NCBI GenBank assembly: GCA_027314025.1
Contig: DAHVCP010000019.1
Location: forward strand, 1-64,000
Length of the DNA stretch: 64,000 nucleotides
Direction of reading: 5' to 3'
Origin: Acidobacteriota bacterium
Lineage (GTDB): Bacteria; Acidobacteriota; Terriglobia; Terriglobales; SCQP01
The position numbers were made by a program, and so were the translations under genes. Below, piece by piece: positions 51,531-60,389 of the stretch. Every line of letters starts with the position of its first letter. The stretch's first letter is position 1. The notes beneath the pieces were generated by a model. The model saw nothing but the letters and a program-made list of their open reading frames with translations, ran no database searches and was not told the origin of the DNA.

Positions 51531-52381
51531 AGGCGGGACTGGCAGCGGTCCTGGTGGCGGCGGGGTGGCTGGTCCCCGCCGCCCGCGGCGCGCCGCCGCG
51601 CCGCGACCCGGTGGTGCTGGTGGCGGCCGGGAGAACGGTTCGCTGGTCGGAGCTGCAAGCTGCCGTCCGCCAGGTGCCGGACCCGCCGGAACGCGTGGGG
51701 CTGGAGCGGGAACCGCTGCGCGCGGCGCGATGGTATGGGCGGCTGGTGGCGCTGGCGCAGGCGGCGCGGCGGCTGGGGCTGGAAAGCCCGGCGCTGGCGC
51801 GCCAACCGCTGCTGGCGCGGGACCAGGGACTGGCGGCGCGGCTGATGCGGCGGCTGGCGCGCGGCATCCGGCCCAGCCTGGCGCGGCAGCACGCCTATTA
51901 CCGGCGGCATCCCAGCCGGTTCCGGCAAATCCGGGCGCGGTACATCTTGATTTCCGACCGCGCGGCTTTGGCGCCGCGCTCCCGGCGCAGCCGCGGCGCG
52001 GCGCGCCGCATGGCGCGAAGAATCGCGCTGGCGCTGCGGCGGGGCGGGCGGTTCGCGGCCGCGGCACGGCGCTATTCCGATGACGCCGCCACGCGCAGTC
52101 GCGGGGGCGAGTTAGGCTTCGTGGGCCCAGGGCAAGTGATTCCGCGTTTTTGGCGGCATCTCGAAGCCCTGCGGCAGGGCGAGATCAGCCCGCCGTTCGC
52201 TACCCGGTTCGGCTGGAACCTCGTGCAGGCGGAAGCGGCGCGGGAGGCGCCGTTCGCCACGGTGGCGGCGCTGATCGCCGGGCGATTGCGCCAGCAAGCG
52301 CTGGACCGCCGCGTGGCGGCGGTGCTGGCGGCGGCGCATATCCGCGTGGAGTCCGCCGCGCTGGAGCGCGCCGGGCGCTAG
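51527..52381 (+). CDS. Secreted parvulin-type peptidyl-prolyl isomerase
   Basis: The protein (284 residues) has an N-terminal signal sequence (MKAGLAAVLVAAGWLVPAARG). An SurA/PrsA-like helical N-domain is followed by a parvulin domain (residues ~125-240: IRARYILISD ... RRYSDDAATRSRGGELGFVG ... PPFATRFGWNLVQAE). It is expected to assist folding of exported proteins in the periplasm. The ATG overlaps the stop of the GH18-like gene, so the pair is translated together; this protein may be a dedicated foldase for that product. The chain is very Arg/Ala-rich. Confidence 0.85.
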   Translation: MKAGLAAVLVAAGWLVPAARGAPPRRDPVVLVAAGRTVRWSELQAAVRQVPDPPERVGLEREPLRAARWYGRLVALAQAARRLGLESPALARQPLLARDQGLAARLMRRLARGIRPSLARQHAYYRRHPSRFRQIRARYILISDRAALAPRSRRSRGAARRMARRIALALRRGGRFAAAARRYSDDAATRSRGGELGFVGPGQVIPRFWRHLEALRQGEISPPFATRFGWNLVQAEAAREAPFATVAALIAGRLRQQALDRRVAAVLAAAHIRVESAALERAGR

Positions 52382-52408
52382 CCGCCGGCCCGGCCCTCCC
52401 GCCGCGGC

Positions 52409-52429
52409 GAAGCCGCGCGGCGCGGCTTC
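52409..52429. terminator. Strong 9-bp hairpin after the parvulin gene
   Basis: GAAGCCGCG (52409-52417) pairs with CGCGGCTTC (52421-52429) across a CGG loop. It lies 28 bases after the stop codon and before the convergent DinB-like gene. There is no T-run, so terminator function is likely but unproven. Confidence 0.45.
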
Positions 52430-52536
52430 CGGCCTAAATTGCCGGAGGCTAATCCGCCGCCCCATCACTTGCGGCGGTCCGTAATCGGCACGGCGGGTGG
52501 CGACGGGCTGATGCGCATCCCGGAGGCGAACTGGCG

Positions 52537-53076
52537 CTAAGCCCGGGGCGTCGCACCGGCATCCGCGAAGCCGAGCAGAAGGGCGGCATGGGCGAGGTGG
52601 TGGTCGTCATGTTCGGCGACAAACCAAGCCCAATCCAGCAGCCGCATAGGCTGGCGGAGGCGGGGATGGACGGAGGTCCGGGCCAGATCCGCGGCGGTCA
52701 AGGGCGCCAGCCGTTCGACCAGACGGCGGCGACCGGCGAGCAGGGGGGCGATGACCTCATCAGCGGCCAGCTGGTCATAGGCGGCGGCCCAAGTGGCGCG
52801 GTTTTCCGGGTCGGCGGCGGAAAGCGGCGAGACGCCGGCGAGAAATTCCTCCAGGCGAATTTCGTCCAAGGCAGCCAGTTCACTGAGATGGCCGAGGTGG
52901 TCCAGGGACGACCACTTGCCACCGGGCCGCGCGGTCAGCGCAGCTTCCGGCTGGCCGGTGACCAGCTCCGCGGCGCGGGCCGGCATGCCTGCGAGGCGAG
53001 ACCAGACGGCGGGGAACACGCCGATGTGCAGATCGAATCGGAAGCTGCGCTCACGCCATGGAATCGGCGGGACCAT
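52537..53076 (-). CDS. DinB-like metal-binding four-helix protein
   Basis: This 179-residue protein belongs to the DinB/YfiT superfamily. KWSSLDHLGHLSELAALDEI gives the first metal histidine region, and MRLLDWAWFVAEHDDHHLAH near the C-terminus carries the second histidine cluster. Family members are often thiol-dependent transferases; the substrate is unknown. The start at 53076 is the one that fits the family. An in-frame ATG at 53154 would add an arginine-rich extension. Confidence 0.8.
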   Translation of the reverse strand: MVPPIPWRERSFRFDLHIGVFPAVWSRLAGMPARAAELVTGQPEAALTARPGGKWSSLDHLGHLSELAALDEIRLEEFLAGVSPLSAADPENRATWAAAYDQLAADEVIAPLLAGRRRLVERLAPLTAADLARTSVHPRLRQPMRLLDWAWFVAEHDDHHLAHAALLLGFADAGATPRA

Positions 53077-53804
53077 TGGGTTGCAGGGGGGGCGTTGCGC
53101 CGGAGCGCTGCGGGAAATAGTAGCGGAGCGCCGACGCGGTGGGAGGCGAGCCAAGCGCCGCGCGCGGTGGCGCCGCGACCAGTGTAGCGCCTGGCCGCCG
53201 ACCCGGCCAACGGAACCGCGGTGGAGCGGCTGCGAGCGGGGAAGCGGCGGGGGACAAGCCGCTGGCGGCGATGCTGACGGACATGGCCATCGCTGAGGAG
53301 GTTTGCCATTCGGGGGCGGCGGAGCGGAAAGCGCTGGCTAGCTGGCAGCGGCCGTTCGTGCTGGCGGCGCGCCGCGAGGGCGGCGGGCTGAGCCCCACCC
53401 TGGCGCCGGGACAAGGCGAGCTGGGGATCTTTCCGCCCGACACGCCGCTGCGCCATCTGCCTGCTGGTCGCTGCGGGACCACTCCGCCCGCTGGCGACGA
53501 CCAGCGGGAACGTGCGCGACGAGCGGGTGCCGCCCGGAGGGCGACGGTACGCAGGGCGGGAGCCCTACCCCACGCAATGCGCCGGCACCCACGCCGCCGG
53601 CGCCTCGCGCAGCCTCCTTTGCCTTAGCGGTGGACGACGATCCGCGCCGACGCGGGCAACTCGCCATTTCTGGCGCAGGGAGGCTGCGGGCTAAAGCCCG
53701 CCGCACACAGGCTCAAGCCTGTTCACACGGGGCGGAGTACACGGGGCGGTCGGGCCGAAGTCGCCGCAAGTGCCGGGAGCGAACCCGCTCACAAGCCGCA
53801 GATC
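53077..53804. other. Intergenic region of ~730 bp with two small hairpins
   Basis: Open frames here are Arg/Ala/Gly-rich, lack homology-like blocks and overlap one another on both strands, as expected of non-coding GC-rich DNA. The only structure I see is the pair of hairpins at 53686-53722. It may hold a decayed gene, but I cannot identify one. Confidence 0.5.
53686..53722. repeat. Two consecutive 7-bp hairpins with 2-base loops (REP-like)
   Basis: GCGGGCT-AA-AGCCCGC (53686-53701) is followed by ACAGGCT-CA-AGCCTGT (53707-53722). The first matches hairpins at 14322 and 50320. They lie downstream of iolB, where they could end or stabilise the transcript. Confidence 0.6.
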
Positions 53805-54647
53805 CTAGCGGTGGACAACGGGCAAACGGGGATCGGCGGGGGGCCACTGGCGGAGGTGGGCGTATTGGGGATCGTCGCTGGCGGCCATGGAGCGTGCCGA
53901 GCCGGCAAGGACGTTCAGATAATAGGAGGAATAGCCGTAGGCGGTGACGACGGGATGATAGCCGTCGCGGATGATCACCAGGTCGCCGTCGGTGGCGCGG
54001 ACGGTCTGGTCGTGGCCGTGGTGGTCGTAAAGGCGCTGGAAGGCGTAGCCCTCGGGATGGTCGAAGCGGTAGTAATAGACCTCGTCGAGATCCACCTCGC
54101 CCGGCGGGTGGTGGACATCGTGCTTGTGGGGCGGATAGCTGGACCAATTGCCGCTGGGGGCGTAGACCTCGCAGACCATGAGGCGATCGGCGGGAAACGC
54201 CGGCGGGATGATGTCCAGGATCTGGCGCGTGGCGTTGCCGCCACCGCGGATCTCGCAGGTGACGTCCTCGGGGCGGATGATGCGGGGGGTGAAGGCGCGG
54301 GCGACCGAGGGCGCCGAGGCGTGGGCGAAGTCGCCGGTGGTGAGGGCGGTAATGGCGAACGCGGTGCCCGGGGGCAGGTAGGCGGCGTGGGGATAGCCGG
54401 CGAAGACGTGTTCGCGGCCGCCGATTTCTTGCGGGCCGGAGCCGAAGTCGAGAGTGAAGCGGCCGCCGAGAATGACGAAGACGGCTTCTTCATCGCGGGT
54501 GTTGTCCTGCCAGCTTTGGCCAGCGACTAGGCGGCGGACCTCGAAATCCATGGTCTTCCACCCCGCCTGTTGGCGGCGCAGGGAAACCAACACGCCGGAT
54601 TTATCCGGGGGCAGCGGAGCGGAACTGAGCAACAGGTCGGTGGGCAT
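53805..54647 (-). CDS. iolB: 5-deoxy-glucuronate isomerase
   Basis: This is a cupin-fold isomerase (280 residues) of myo-inositol breakdown that converts 5-deoxy-D-glucuronate to 2-deoxy-5-keto-D-gluconate. Recognisable blocks are FEVRRLVAGQSWQ, the EEAVFVILGG strand, metal-binding SYPPHKHDVHHPPGE, EVYYYRFDHPEGYAFQRLY and DGYHPVVTAYGYSSYYLNVL. The length is normal. It starts 3 bases after the iolD stop and so is the last gene of a TonB receptor-iolD-iolB unit. iolA, iolE and iolG are not in the window. Confidence 0.95.
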   Translation of the reverse strand: MPTDLLLSSAPLPPDKSGVLVSLRRQQAGWKTMDFEVRRLVAGQSWQDNTRDEEAVFVILGGRFTLDFGSGPQEIGGREHVFAGYPHAAYLPPGTAFAITALTTGDFAHASAPSVARAFTPRIIRPEDVTCEIRGGGNATRQILDIIPPAFPADRLMVCEVYAPSGNWSSYPPHKHDVHHPPGEVDLDEVYYYRFDHPEGYAFQRLYDHHGHDQTVRATDGDLVIIRDGYHPVVTAYGYSSYYLNVLAGSARSMAASDDPQYAHLRQWPPADPRLPVVHR

Positions 54648-54650
54648 GGA

Positions 54651-56597
54651 TTAGTGGACTTTGGCCTTGGCATTGGCGCCGCCGGTGACTGGGGCTTTGG
54701 CGGGAGCGTCGCCAGCGGCGGCCGGCGCCGGTTCGGCGGGCTCCAGATGGGAGCGTTCCTGGGCGCGCTTGGCGGCGTAGGCGGGATAGACGGCCTGGGC
54801 TTGGGGGGTGGCGGCGACCTCGGCGATGGGCACGTCCCACCAACTTTCATAATCGGGAACGCGGACGTCCAAGGCGGTTTCGACCACGACGGCCACGGGT
54901 CCGGCGGCGGCGCGGGCATCGGCCAGGGCCTGCACCAACTCCTGGTGGCTGCGCACACGGACGGAGGGCACGCCCAGGCTGGCGGCGTTGGCGGCGAAAT
55001 CCACCGGTACGGGCGGGCCCTGAAGCTGGCCGTCCTGCCGCCGGCGGTAGAGCGTGCCGTAACCGGCGGCGCCCACGGCTTGGCTGAGGCCGTTGATGCT
55101 GGCGTGGCCGTGGTTGTCCAGCACCACGACGATGATCTTGACGCCCTCTTGCACGGCGGTCGCCAGTTCCTGCGCCATCATCAAATAGGAGCCGTCGCCG
55201 ACCAGGACGTAGACCTCGCGGTCCGGGGCGGCCATCTTGACGCCGATGCCGCCGGCGATCTCATAGCCCATGCAGGAGTAGCCGTACTCCATGTGGTAGC
55301 TCTCCGGGTCACGGGCGCGCCACAGCTTGTGCAGGTCGCCGGGCATGCTGCCGGAGGCGCAGATCATCACGTCGCGCGGCTGGGCGCTGGCGTTGACCGC
55401 GCCCAGCACCTCGCCTTGGCTGAGCGGCGGGCCGTGGCGCAGGGCGTAGATGCGGCTGACCTCCTGGTCCCAATCCGCCTGGAAGCGCGCGGCGCGGTCG
55501 CGATAGGCGGCGGCGGTTTGATATCCGGCCAGCGCCGCGCCCAGCTCCTCGATGGCCGCGCGGGCGTCGGCGACGAGGGCAATGGCGGAGTGCTTGTAGG
55601 CGTCGAACTCCGCCACGTTGATGTTGACGAAGCGCACGGCGGGGTTCTGGAAGGCGGTCTTGGACTGGGTGGTGAAATCGGTGTAACGGGTGCCGATGCC
55701 GAGGATCAGATCGGCTTCCCGCGCCAGGATGTTGGCGCCGGGCGTGCCGGTGACGCCCATGGCGCCGAGGGCGAGGGGATGGTCAAAGGGCAGGGCGCCT
55801 TTGCCGGCCTGGGTTTCGGCGACGGGAATGCCGGTGCGGCGGGCGAAGTCGGCCAGAGCGGCGCTGGCGCCGGAGTAGCGGACCCCGCCACCGGCGACGA
55901 TCAGCGGCTGGCGGGCGGCGCGGATGGCCTCGGCGGCGCGGCGCAGGGATTCGGCGTCGCCGCGCGGGCGCTGCACGCGCCAAACGCGCGGGGCGAAGAA
56001 CTCGGCGGGAAAGTCATAGGCCTCCGCCTGCACGTCTTGGGGCAGGGCGATGGTCACGGCGCCGGTCTCCGCCGGCGAGGTGAGCACGCGCATGGCCTCC
56101 GGCAGGGCGGTGAGCAGCTGCTCGGGCCGCTGGATGCGGTCCCAATACCGGGAAACCGGCCGGAAGCAGTCGTTGACGGAGATGTCCTGGGTCGAAGGCA
56201 GCTCCAACTGCTGCAATACCGGCGCGACGTTGCGCCGGGCGAACAGATCGCCGGGCAGCAGCAGCACCGGCAGCCGGTTGATGGTGGCCAGGGCGGCGCC
56301 GGTGATCATGTTGGTGGCGCCGGGGCCGATGGAGCTGGTGCAGGCGAAGGCGCGCAGGCGCTGGCTTTGCTTGGCGAACGCCGCCGCGGTGTGCACCATG
56401 GCCTGCTCATTGCGCGCCAGGTAGTAGGGAAACTCCGGAGTTTGCTGGAGCGCCTGGCCCAGCCCGGCGACGTTGCCATGGCCGAAGATGCCCAGGCAGC
56501 CGGCGAAAAAGGGATGCGCTTCGCCGTCCCGGGCCACCCATTGGCGGCGCAGAAAGGCCACCAAAGCCTGGGCGGCGGTGAGCCGTTGCGTGCTCAT
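54651..56597 (-). CDS. iolD: 3D-trihydroxycyclohexane-1,2-dione acylhydrolase
   Basis: This thiamine-diphosphate enzyme (648 residues) opens the ring of the inositol-derived diketone to 5-deoxyglucuronate, the substrate of IolB. The N-terminal pyrimidine-binding domain shows GCLGIFGHGNVAGLGQAL and ARNEQAMVHTAAAFA (with the ThDP-activating Glu). The middle domain includes PLIVAGGGVRYSGA. The C-terminal diphosphate-binding domain has YVLVGDGSYLMM and LDNHGHASING. The end is an Ala/Pro/Lys-rich tail. It lies 62 bases after the TonB receptor and 3 bases before iolB, consistent with one transcript. Confidence 0.96.
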   Translation of the reverse strand: MSTQRLTAAQALVAFLRRQWVARDGEAHPFFAGCLGIFGHGNVAGLGQALQQTPEFPYYLARNEQAMVHTAAAFAKQSQRLRAFACTSSIGPGATNMITGAALATINRLPVLLLPGDLFARRNVAPVLQQLELPSTQDISVNDCFRPVSRYWDRIQRPEQLLTALPEAMRVLTSPAETGAVTIALPQDVQAEAYDFPAEFFAPRVWRVQRPRGDAESLRRAAEAIRAARQPLIVAGGGVRYSGASAALADFARRTGIPVAETQAGKGALPFDHPLALGAMGVTGTPGANILAREADLILGIGTRYTDFTTQSKTAFQNPAVRFVNINVAEFDAYKHSAIALVADARAAIEELGAALAGYQTAAAYRDRAARFQADWDQEVSRIYALRHGPPLSQGEVLGAVNASAQPRDVMICASGSMPGDLHKLWRARDPESYHMEYGYSCMGYEIAGGIGVKMAAPDREVYVLVGDGSYLMMAQELATAVQEGVKIIVVVLDNHGHASINGLSQAVGAAGYGTLYRRRQDGQLQGPPVPVDFAANAASLGVPSVRVRSHQELVQALADARAAAGPVAVVVETALDVRVPDYESWWDVPIAEVAATPQAQAVYPAYAAKRAQERSHLEPAEPAPAAAGDAPAKAPVTGGANAKAKVH

Positions 56598-56659
56598 GAA
56601 AACCCAAGATGAACGCCGCCGCGGGCGGAGATGCCGGCCGCGGCGGCGGGGGATGGGGC

Positions 56660-59600
56660 TTAGAAGTAGAACTTCGCGGCCAGCTGGATAATGCGCGGGG
56701 GCGTGGTCAGGGAGCTAAATTGGCCAAAGCCGCCGGTGCCGATGTTGGCGTTGGGATTGCCGAAGTTGGCATGATTGAGAACGTTGAAGAACTCGCCGCG
56801 CACCTGCAAGCGCTTGGCTTCTCCCACGCGGAAGTTCTTGAACAGGCTGAAGTCGGTGTCCTCGATGCCCGGCCCGTGGAACATGCGCGGCGCGCAGGTG
56901 CCGAACTGCCCCACCCCCGGCTGGCTGAAGGCGGCGGGATTGAGGAAGGTGCCGCTGCCGCCGATCCAGAGCTGGCTGGGATCCTGGGTCGCGCCGGAGT
57001 AGAAGCTGCCGGAACAGTTGGGGCGATTGCCGCCGGCGCCAGCGGTGTACGTGAGGTCATTGGCGCCGCCGACGCTGAAGGGCACGCCGGTCTGCAAGGT
57101 GACGATGGCGTTCATCTGCCAGCCGCCCAGAATCGCCTGGCCGGCGCCGCCCAGGTTGCGGAAGAACGTGCGGCCGCGGCCGATGGGGACCTCGTAGATC
57201 ACGTTGCCGACGAAGCGGTGGGTGACATCGAACGGCGAGTTGCCCATCTCCAGGCCGTAGTTGTAGGAATTGATCGGCTGCGCGCCGCCGGTCAGGTTGT
57301 CCACGTAGTTGGACATGCCGTGGCTGTAGGTGTAATCGAGCGAGTAGCTGAAGCCGTTTTCGTACTGGCGGCGCAGGGTGGCCTCGAAGGCGGCGTAATC
57401 GGTATTGCCGTCGTTGGTGGACATCTCCAGGAAGGCGTGGTTGCCGGAAGCGCCCGCCTCGGGGCCGCTCATGACGGTGTTGAGATTGGCGTAGGGGAAG
57501 GTGACGATCGGCTGGCCGGAGGAGGTGTAGCCGGTGATCACGCCCTGGTTGGAGTCGCGCAGGCGGTTCATATGCCGCGCCCAGGTGCCGACCGCGGTCA
57601 GATCCAGCACGGTGTTGTGGTCAATCTGGATCTGCGGGCCGAAGCTGGCCTGGGTGACGTCCGGGCTTTGCTGGTAGGGATCCTGCGCGCGGATTTGCAG
57701 CGAGCTGAGCGGCGGATTCTGGAATTGATTGATCGGAAAACCCGTGGACAATTGGAACACGGGCGTGGTGCTGCCCTGGGACTGGCCCAGGAAGCCGTTG
57801 ACCAGGAAGGGCGGGTTGAGGTTCAGCATGCTCTCCGAACCCTGCCGCGCGCGGTGGTCGTAGTAGATGCCGACGCCGCCGCGCCAGACCAAGGACGGCA
57901 TCATGTGGTAGGCGAAGCCGAAGCGGGGCGCGAAGTTGTCCAGGTCGGGATGAATGGTGGAGCGGGAGAACATGCCGGAGGCGTTGGACGCCACGGGAAT
58001 GACCTGGCCGCCGTTGATGGGATAGAAATTGGAGAGCTGGTTGTTGCGCGCCAGCAGCGGGGAAAACAGCTCATAGCGCAGGCCGTAGGTGACGGTCAAA
58101 TCGTTGGTGACGCGCCAGGTGTCCTGCGCGTACCAGGCCTGGCCGGGGTAGTAGTTGTAGGCGACCAGCGGGGTGTCAAAGACGGCCGTGGACATATCGC
58201 CGAGCAGGAAGTCCGGCATGCCGTAGTTGCTGTTGCCAGTGGAGTAGATGCCGCTGGCGTCCATGTAGCCCTGCGGCGCCTGGATGTCGAGGAAGGTATC
58301 GGAGGCGCGGTGGTATTCGTAGCCGAACTGGAAGTTGTGGTTGCCGCGGATCATGCTCAGGTTGTCGGTGTACTGCCACACCTGGCCCACCTGGAACTGC
58401 GGGCGCCATTGCGAGGTGCCGATGTTGGTCAGGCCGTTGATGGAGATCGCCGGGAGGCCGGAGCTGTTGGGTCCGACGGGGATGCCCTTTAGCCCGTACT
58501 GCGCCGCCGCCGACTGCCCCAAGGTGAGGCCGTAGGGGTTGCTGTAATCGTGCTCGCGGCTGAAGCCGAAGTGAAATTCGTTCACCACCGTGGGGCTGAG
58601 GGTGCTGGTCCAACCGATGGCCACGGACTGGTCATGAATGGCGAAGTCGGTGGCGAAGTTGCCGTTGCCGACCAGGGGATTCGAGGTCCAGGGCCCGTCC
58701 ACGTAGTTTTGATGCTCGTAGCTGTAGCGGGCGAACACTTGGTTGGCGGAATTGATGCTGTGATCCACGCGCACATCGGTGGAATAGGTGTGGTTGGGGC
58801 CGGGGGAGGTGTACTGATAATTGTTGCCCTGGTACATGCCGGCGGCGTTGTCGCTGGGCAGGTTGGGCAGGGGGTACAGATCCAGCAGCTTTTGCCCCAC
58901 TGAATCAATGCAGTTGGGCGCGATGGTGTCCATGGCGCCGGAGCCGTTGGAGTCGGCGACGATGCAGCCCGCCTGCGACGGCACGGTGGGAGACAGGGGG
59001 CTATAGTTCGCGCTGCCGGGCGCGCCGGTGATCTCGCGGAAGTTGCCGGAGCGCATCAGCGGGGTGGGCACCGAGGAAATGATGGTGCTGTTCTGGTTGG
59101 TGCGCAGGCCCTGGAAGTCCACGAAGAAGAAGGTGTTGTTGCGGACGATGGGGCCGCCCAAGGTGCCGCCGAACTGATTCATGGAGAACGGACTGCGGCC
59201 CACGCCGGTGGCGTTGTTGGCGTAGGTGTTGGCGTCCAGGCCGCTGTGGCTGTTGAACTCCCACAGATCGCCGTGGAAATGGTTGGTGCCGGACTTGATG
59301 GAGGCGTTGATGACGGCGCCGGCGGAGGTGCCGATCTTGGCGTTGTAGGTGCGGGTCTGGATGCGGAACTCGCTGAGCGCGTCGGGCGGCGGATGCACCG
59401 CCTGCACGGAGTTTTCCTGCAAGTTCTCCGACTGGGAGTTGTTGTCGGTGCCGTCGAGAATGAAATCGTTGTCCAGCGAACTGTTGCCGTTCACGTTGAA
59501 GCGATCGGGCGCGGGGTTGGCCACCTCGGCGGTGGCGAGCGAGCCACCGAGCTGGTTGCCCTGCGGCGTCTGCGAGACGCCGGCGACGAGCAGCGCCAAA

Positions 59601-60064
59601 TCGCTGTAGCGGCGGCCGTTGAGCGGCAGCGTCTCGATCTCGCGGGAGTGAATCACCGCGCCGGCGTTGCCATTTTGCGTGTGCAACAGGGGCTGGGTGG
59701 AGACCACCTGCACTTCCTGGGACACGGCGCCGACCTTGAGGGTGAAATTCACCAATTGCCGTGACTGCACCGAGACGCGAACGTCGTTGGCCTGCTGCGC
59801 GGCGAAGCCGGTCTTGGCGGCCTTGACGGTGTAGGTGTCGGGGATCAGGCCGGGAAAGACGAACTGGCCGGTCTGGTCGGTGACGGTGTGTTGCACGATG
59901 CCGGTCGCGGTGTTGGTCAAGGTGATAGTGGCGCCGGGGATGGCGCCGCCGCTGGCGTCCTTGACCGCACCGACGATGGTGCCCAAACTGGATTGGGCCC
60001 AGACCATCGAAGCCATCGAGGCCAACAAAACGACGAGACCCACGCCACGCAGCAGTTGCTTCAT
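56660..60064 (-). CDS. TonB-dependent receptor with carboxypeptidase-regulatory-like domain (Oar type)
   Basis: This outer-membrane active transporter (1134 residues) is of the type abundant in Acidobacteriota. A signal peptide (MKQLLRGVGLVVLLASM ... VWAQ) is followed by a beta-sandwich regulatory domain (residues ~28-105: IVGAVKDASGGAIPGATITL). Then comes the plug (RRYSDLALLVAGVSQTPQG ... FNVNGNSSLDNDFILDGTDN) and a ~750-residue barrel that ends in the terminal aromatic AKFYF. The start at 60064 is fixed by a strong ribosome site (GGGAGGAATCGCG) and the signal peptide. A TTGACA-N18-TACAGT promoter lies ~160 bases upstream. Linked iolD and iolB suggest import of inositol or an inositol-containing compound; this is inference. 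Confidence 0.94.
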   Translation of the reverse strand: MKQLLRGVGLVVLLASMASMVWAQSSLGTIVGAVKDASGGAIPGATITLTNTATGIVQHTVTDQTGQFVFPGLIPDTYTVKAAKTGFAAQQANDVRVSVQSRQLVNFTLKVGAVSQEVQVVSTQPLLHTQNGNAGAVIHSREIETLPLNGRRYSDLALLVAGVSQTPQGNQLGGSLATAEVANPAPDRFNVNGNSSLDNDFILDGTDNNSQSENLQENSVQAVHPPPDALSEFRIQTRTYNAKIGTSAGAVINASIKSGTNHFHGDLWEFNSHSGLDANTYANNATGVGRSPFSMNQFGGTLGGPIVRNNTFFFVDFQGLRTNQNSTIISSVPTPLMRSGNFREITGAPGSANYSPLSPTVPSQAGCIVADSNGSGAMDTIAPNCIDSVGQKLLDLYPLPNLPSDNAAGMYQGNNYQYTSPGPNHTYSTDVRVDHSINSANQVFARYSYEHQNYVDGPWTSNPLVGNGNFATDFAIHDQSVAIGWTSTLSPTVVNEFHFGFSREHDYSNPYGLTLGQSAAAQYGLKGIPVGPNSSGLPAISINGLTNIGTSQWRPQFQVGQVWQYTDNLSMIRGNHNFQFGYEYHRASDTFLDIQAPQGYMDASGIYSTGNSNYGMPDFLLGDMSTAVFDTPLVAYNYYPGQAWYAQDTWRVTNDLTVTYGLRYELFSPLLARNNQLSNFYPINGGQVIPVASNASGMFSRSTIHPDLDNFAPRFGFAYHMMPSLVWRGGVGIYYDHRARQGSESMLNLNPPFLVNGFLGQSQGSTTPVFQLSTGFPINQFQNPPLSSLQIRAQDPYQQSPDVTQASFGPQIQIDHNTVLDLTAVGTWARHMNRLRDSNQGVITGYTSSGQPIVTFPYANLNTVMSGPEAGASGNHAFLEMSTNDGNTDYAAFEATLRRQYENGFSYSLDYTYSHGMSNYVDNLTGGAQPINSYNYGLEMGNSPFDVTHRFVGNVIYEVPIGRGRTFFRNLGGAGQAILGGWQMNAIVTLQTGVPFSVGGANDLTYTAGAGGNRPNCSGSFYSGATQDPSQLWIGGSGTFLNPAAFSQPGVGQFGTCAPRMFHGPGIEDTDFSLFKNFRVGEAKRLQVRGEFFNVLNHANFGNPNANIGTGGFGQFSSLTTPPRIIQLAAKFYF

Positions 60065-60188
60065 CGCGATTCCTCCCGGGCCCAAGGCCCACGGTCCTGG
60101 TCTGACAGCTCGCACTCGCATTTTCCGTTGCTCATCATCGCTCAATCGGCGGATCGGGTCCGGCCCCGGCCGCCGTCGCGGTTCGATC

Positions 60189-60202
60189 CCGAACCGATTC
60201 GG
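60189..60202. promoter_or_regulatory. LacI-type operator-like site, copy 1
   Basis: CCGAACCGATTCGG is nearly palindromic around a central CG, the pattern of LacI/GalR operators (GAA-N-CG-N-TTC). It lies in the 5' leader of the TonB receptor transcript, just downstream of its promoter. A related palindrome, CGGTTCG-ATCC-CGAACCG (60179-60196), overlaps it. Confidence 0.5.
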
Positions 60203-60222
60203 CCACAACTCTGATTTCCGGG

Positions 60223-60252
60223 ACTGTACCGACAATGGCGGTGGCGTGTCAA
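60223..60252 (-). promoter_or_regulatory. Sigma-70-type promoter of the TonB receptor-iolD-iolB unit
   Basis: On the minus strand TTGACA (60252-60247) is followed after 18 bases by TACAGT (60228-60223). The expected start near 60216 leaves a leader of ~150 bases before the ATG, which contains the operator-like site. Confidence 0.6.
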
Positions 60253-60325
60253 GCGTTTTTTGCTTGCGGGGCGGGCCCGCCGGCGGCGCCCGCCGGCGGG
60301 GACGGAGACCGCACCGGGTTGGGTG

Positions 60326-60340
60326 CCGAAACGATTCTGG
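60326..60340. promoter_or_regulatory. LacI-type operator-like site, copy 2, next to the iolC promoter
   Basis: CCGAAACGATTCTGG closely matches copy 1 (60189-60202). It abuts TTGACT at 60341-60346, a possible -35 for iolC; the matching -10 is weak. Confidence 0.45.
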
Positions 60341-60389
60341 TTGACTTCGACCGTGGGCACGATTTACGCTGCCGCTGTATTTCGTCACT

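Noticed and set aside
52935-53627. Frames on both strands in the gap between the DinB-like gene and iolB
   Set aside because: They overlap one another, have low-complexity Arg/Ala/Gly composition and no conserved blocks; no gene is called.
54570-58492. Two long + strand frames (680 and 627 codons) antisense to iolD and the TonB receptor
   Set aside because: Both are Gly/Val/His-rich shadows of strongly supported genes on the other strand, with no start signals of their own.
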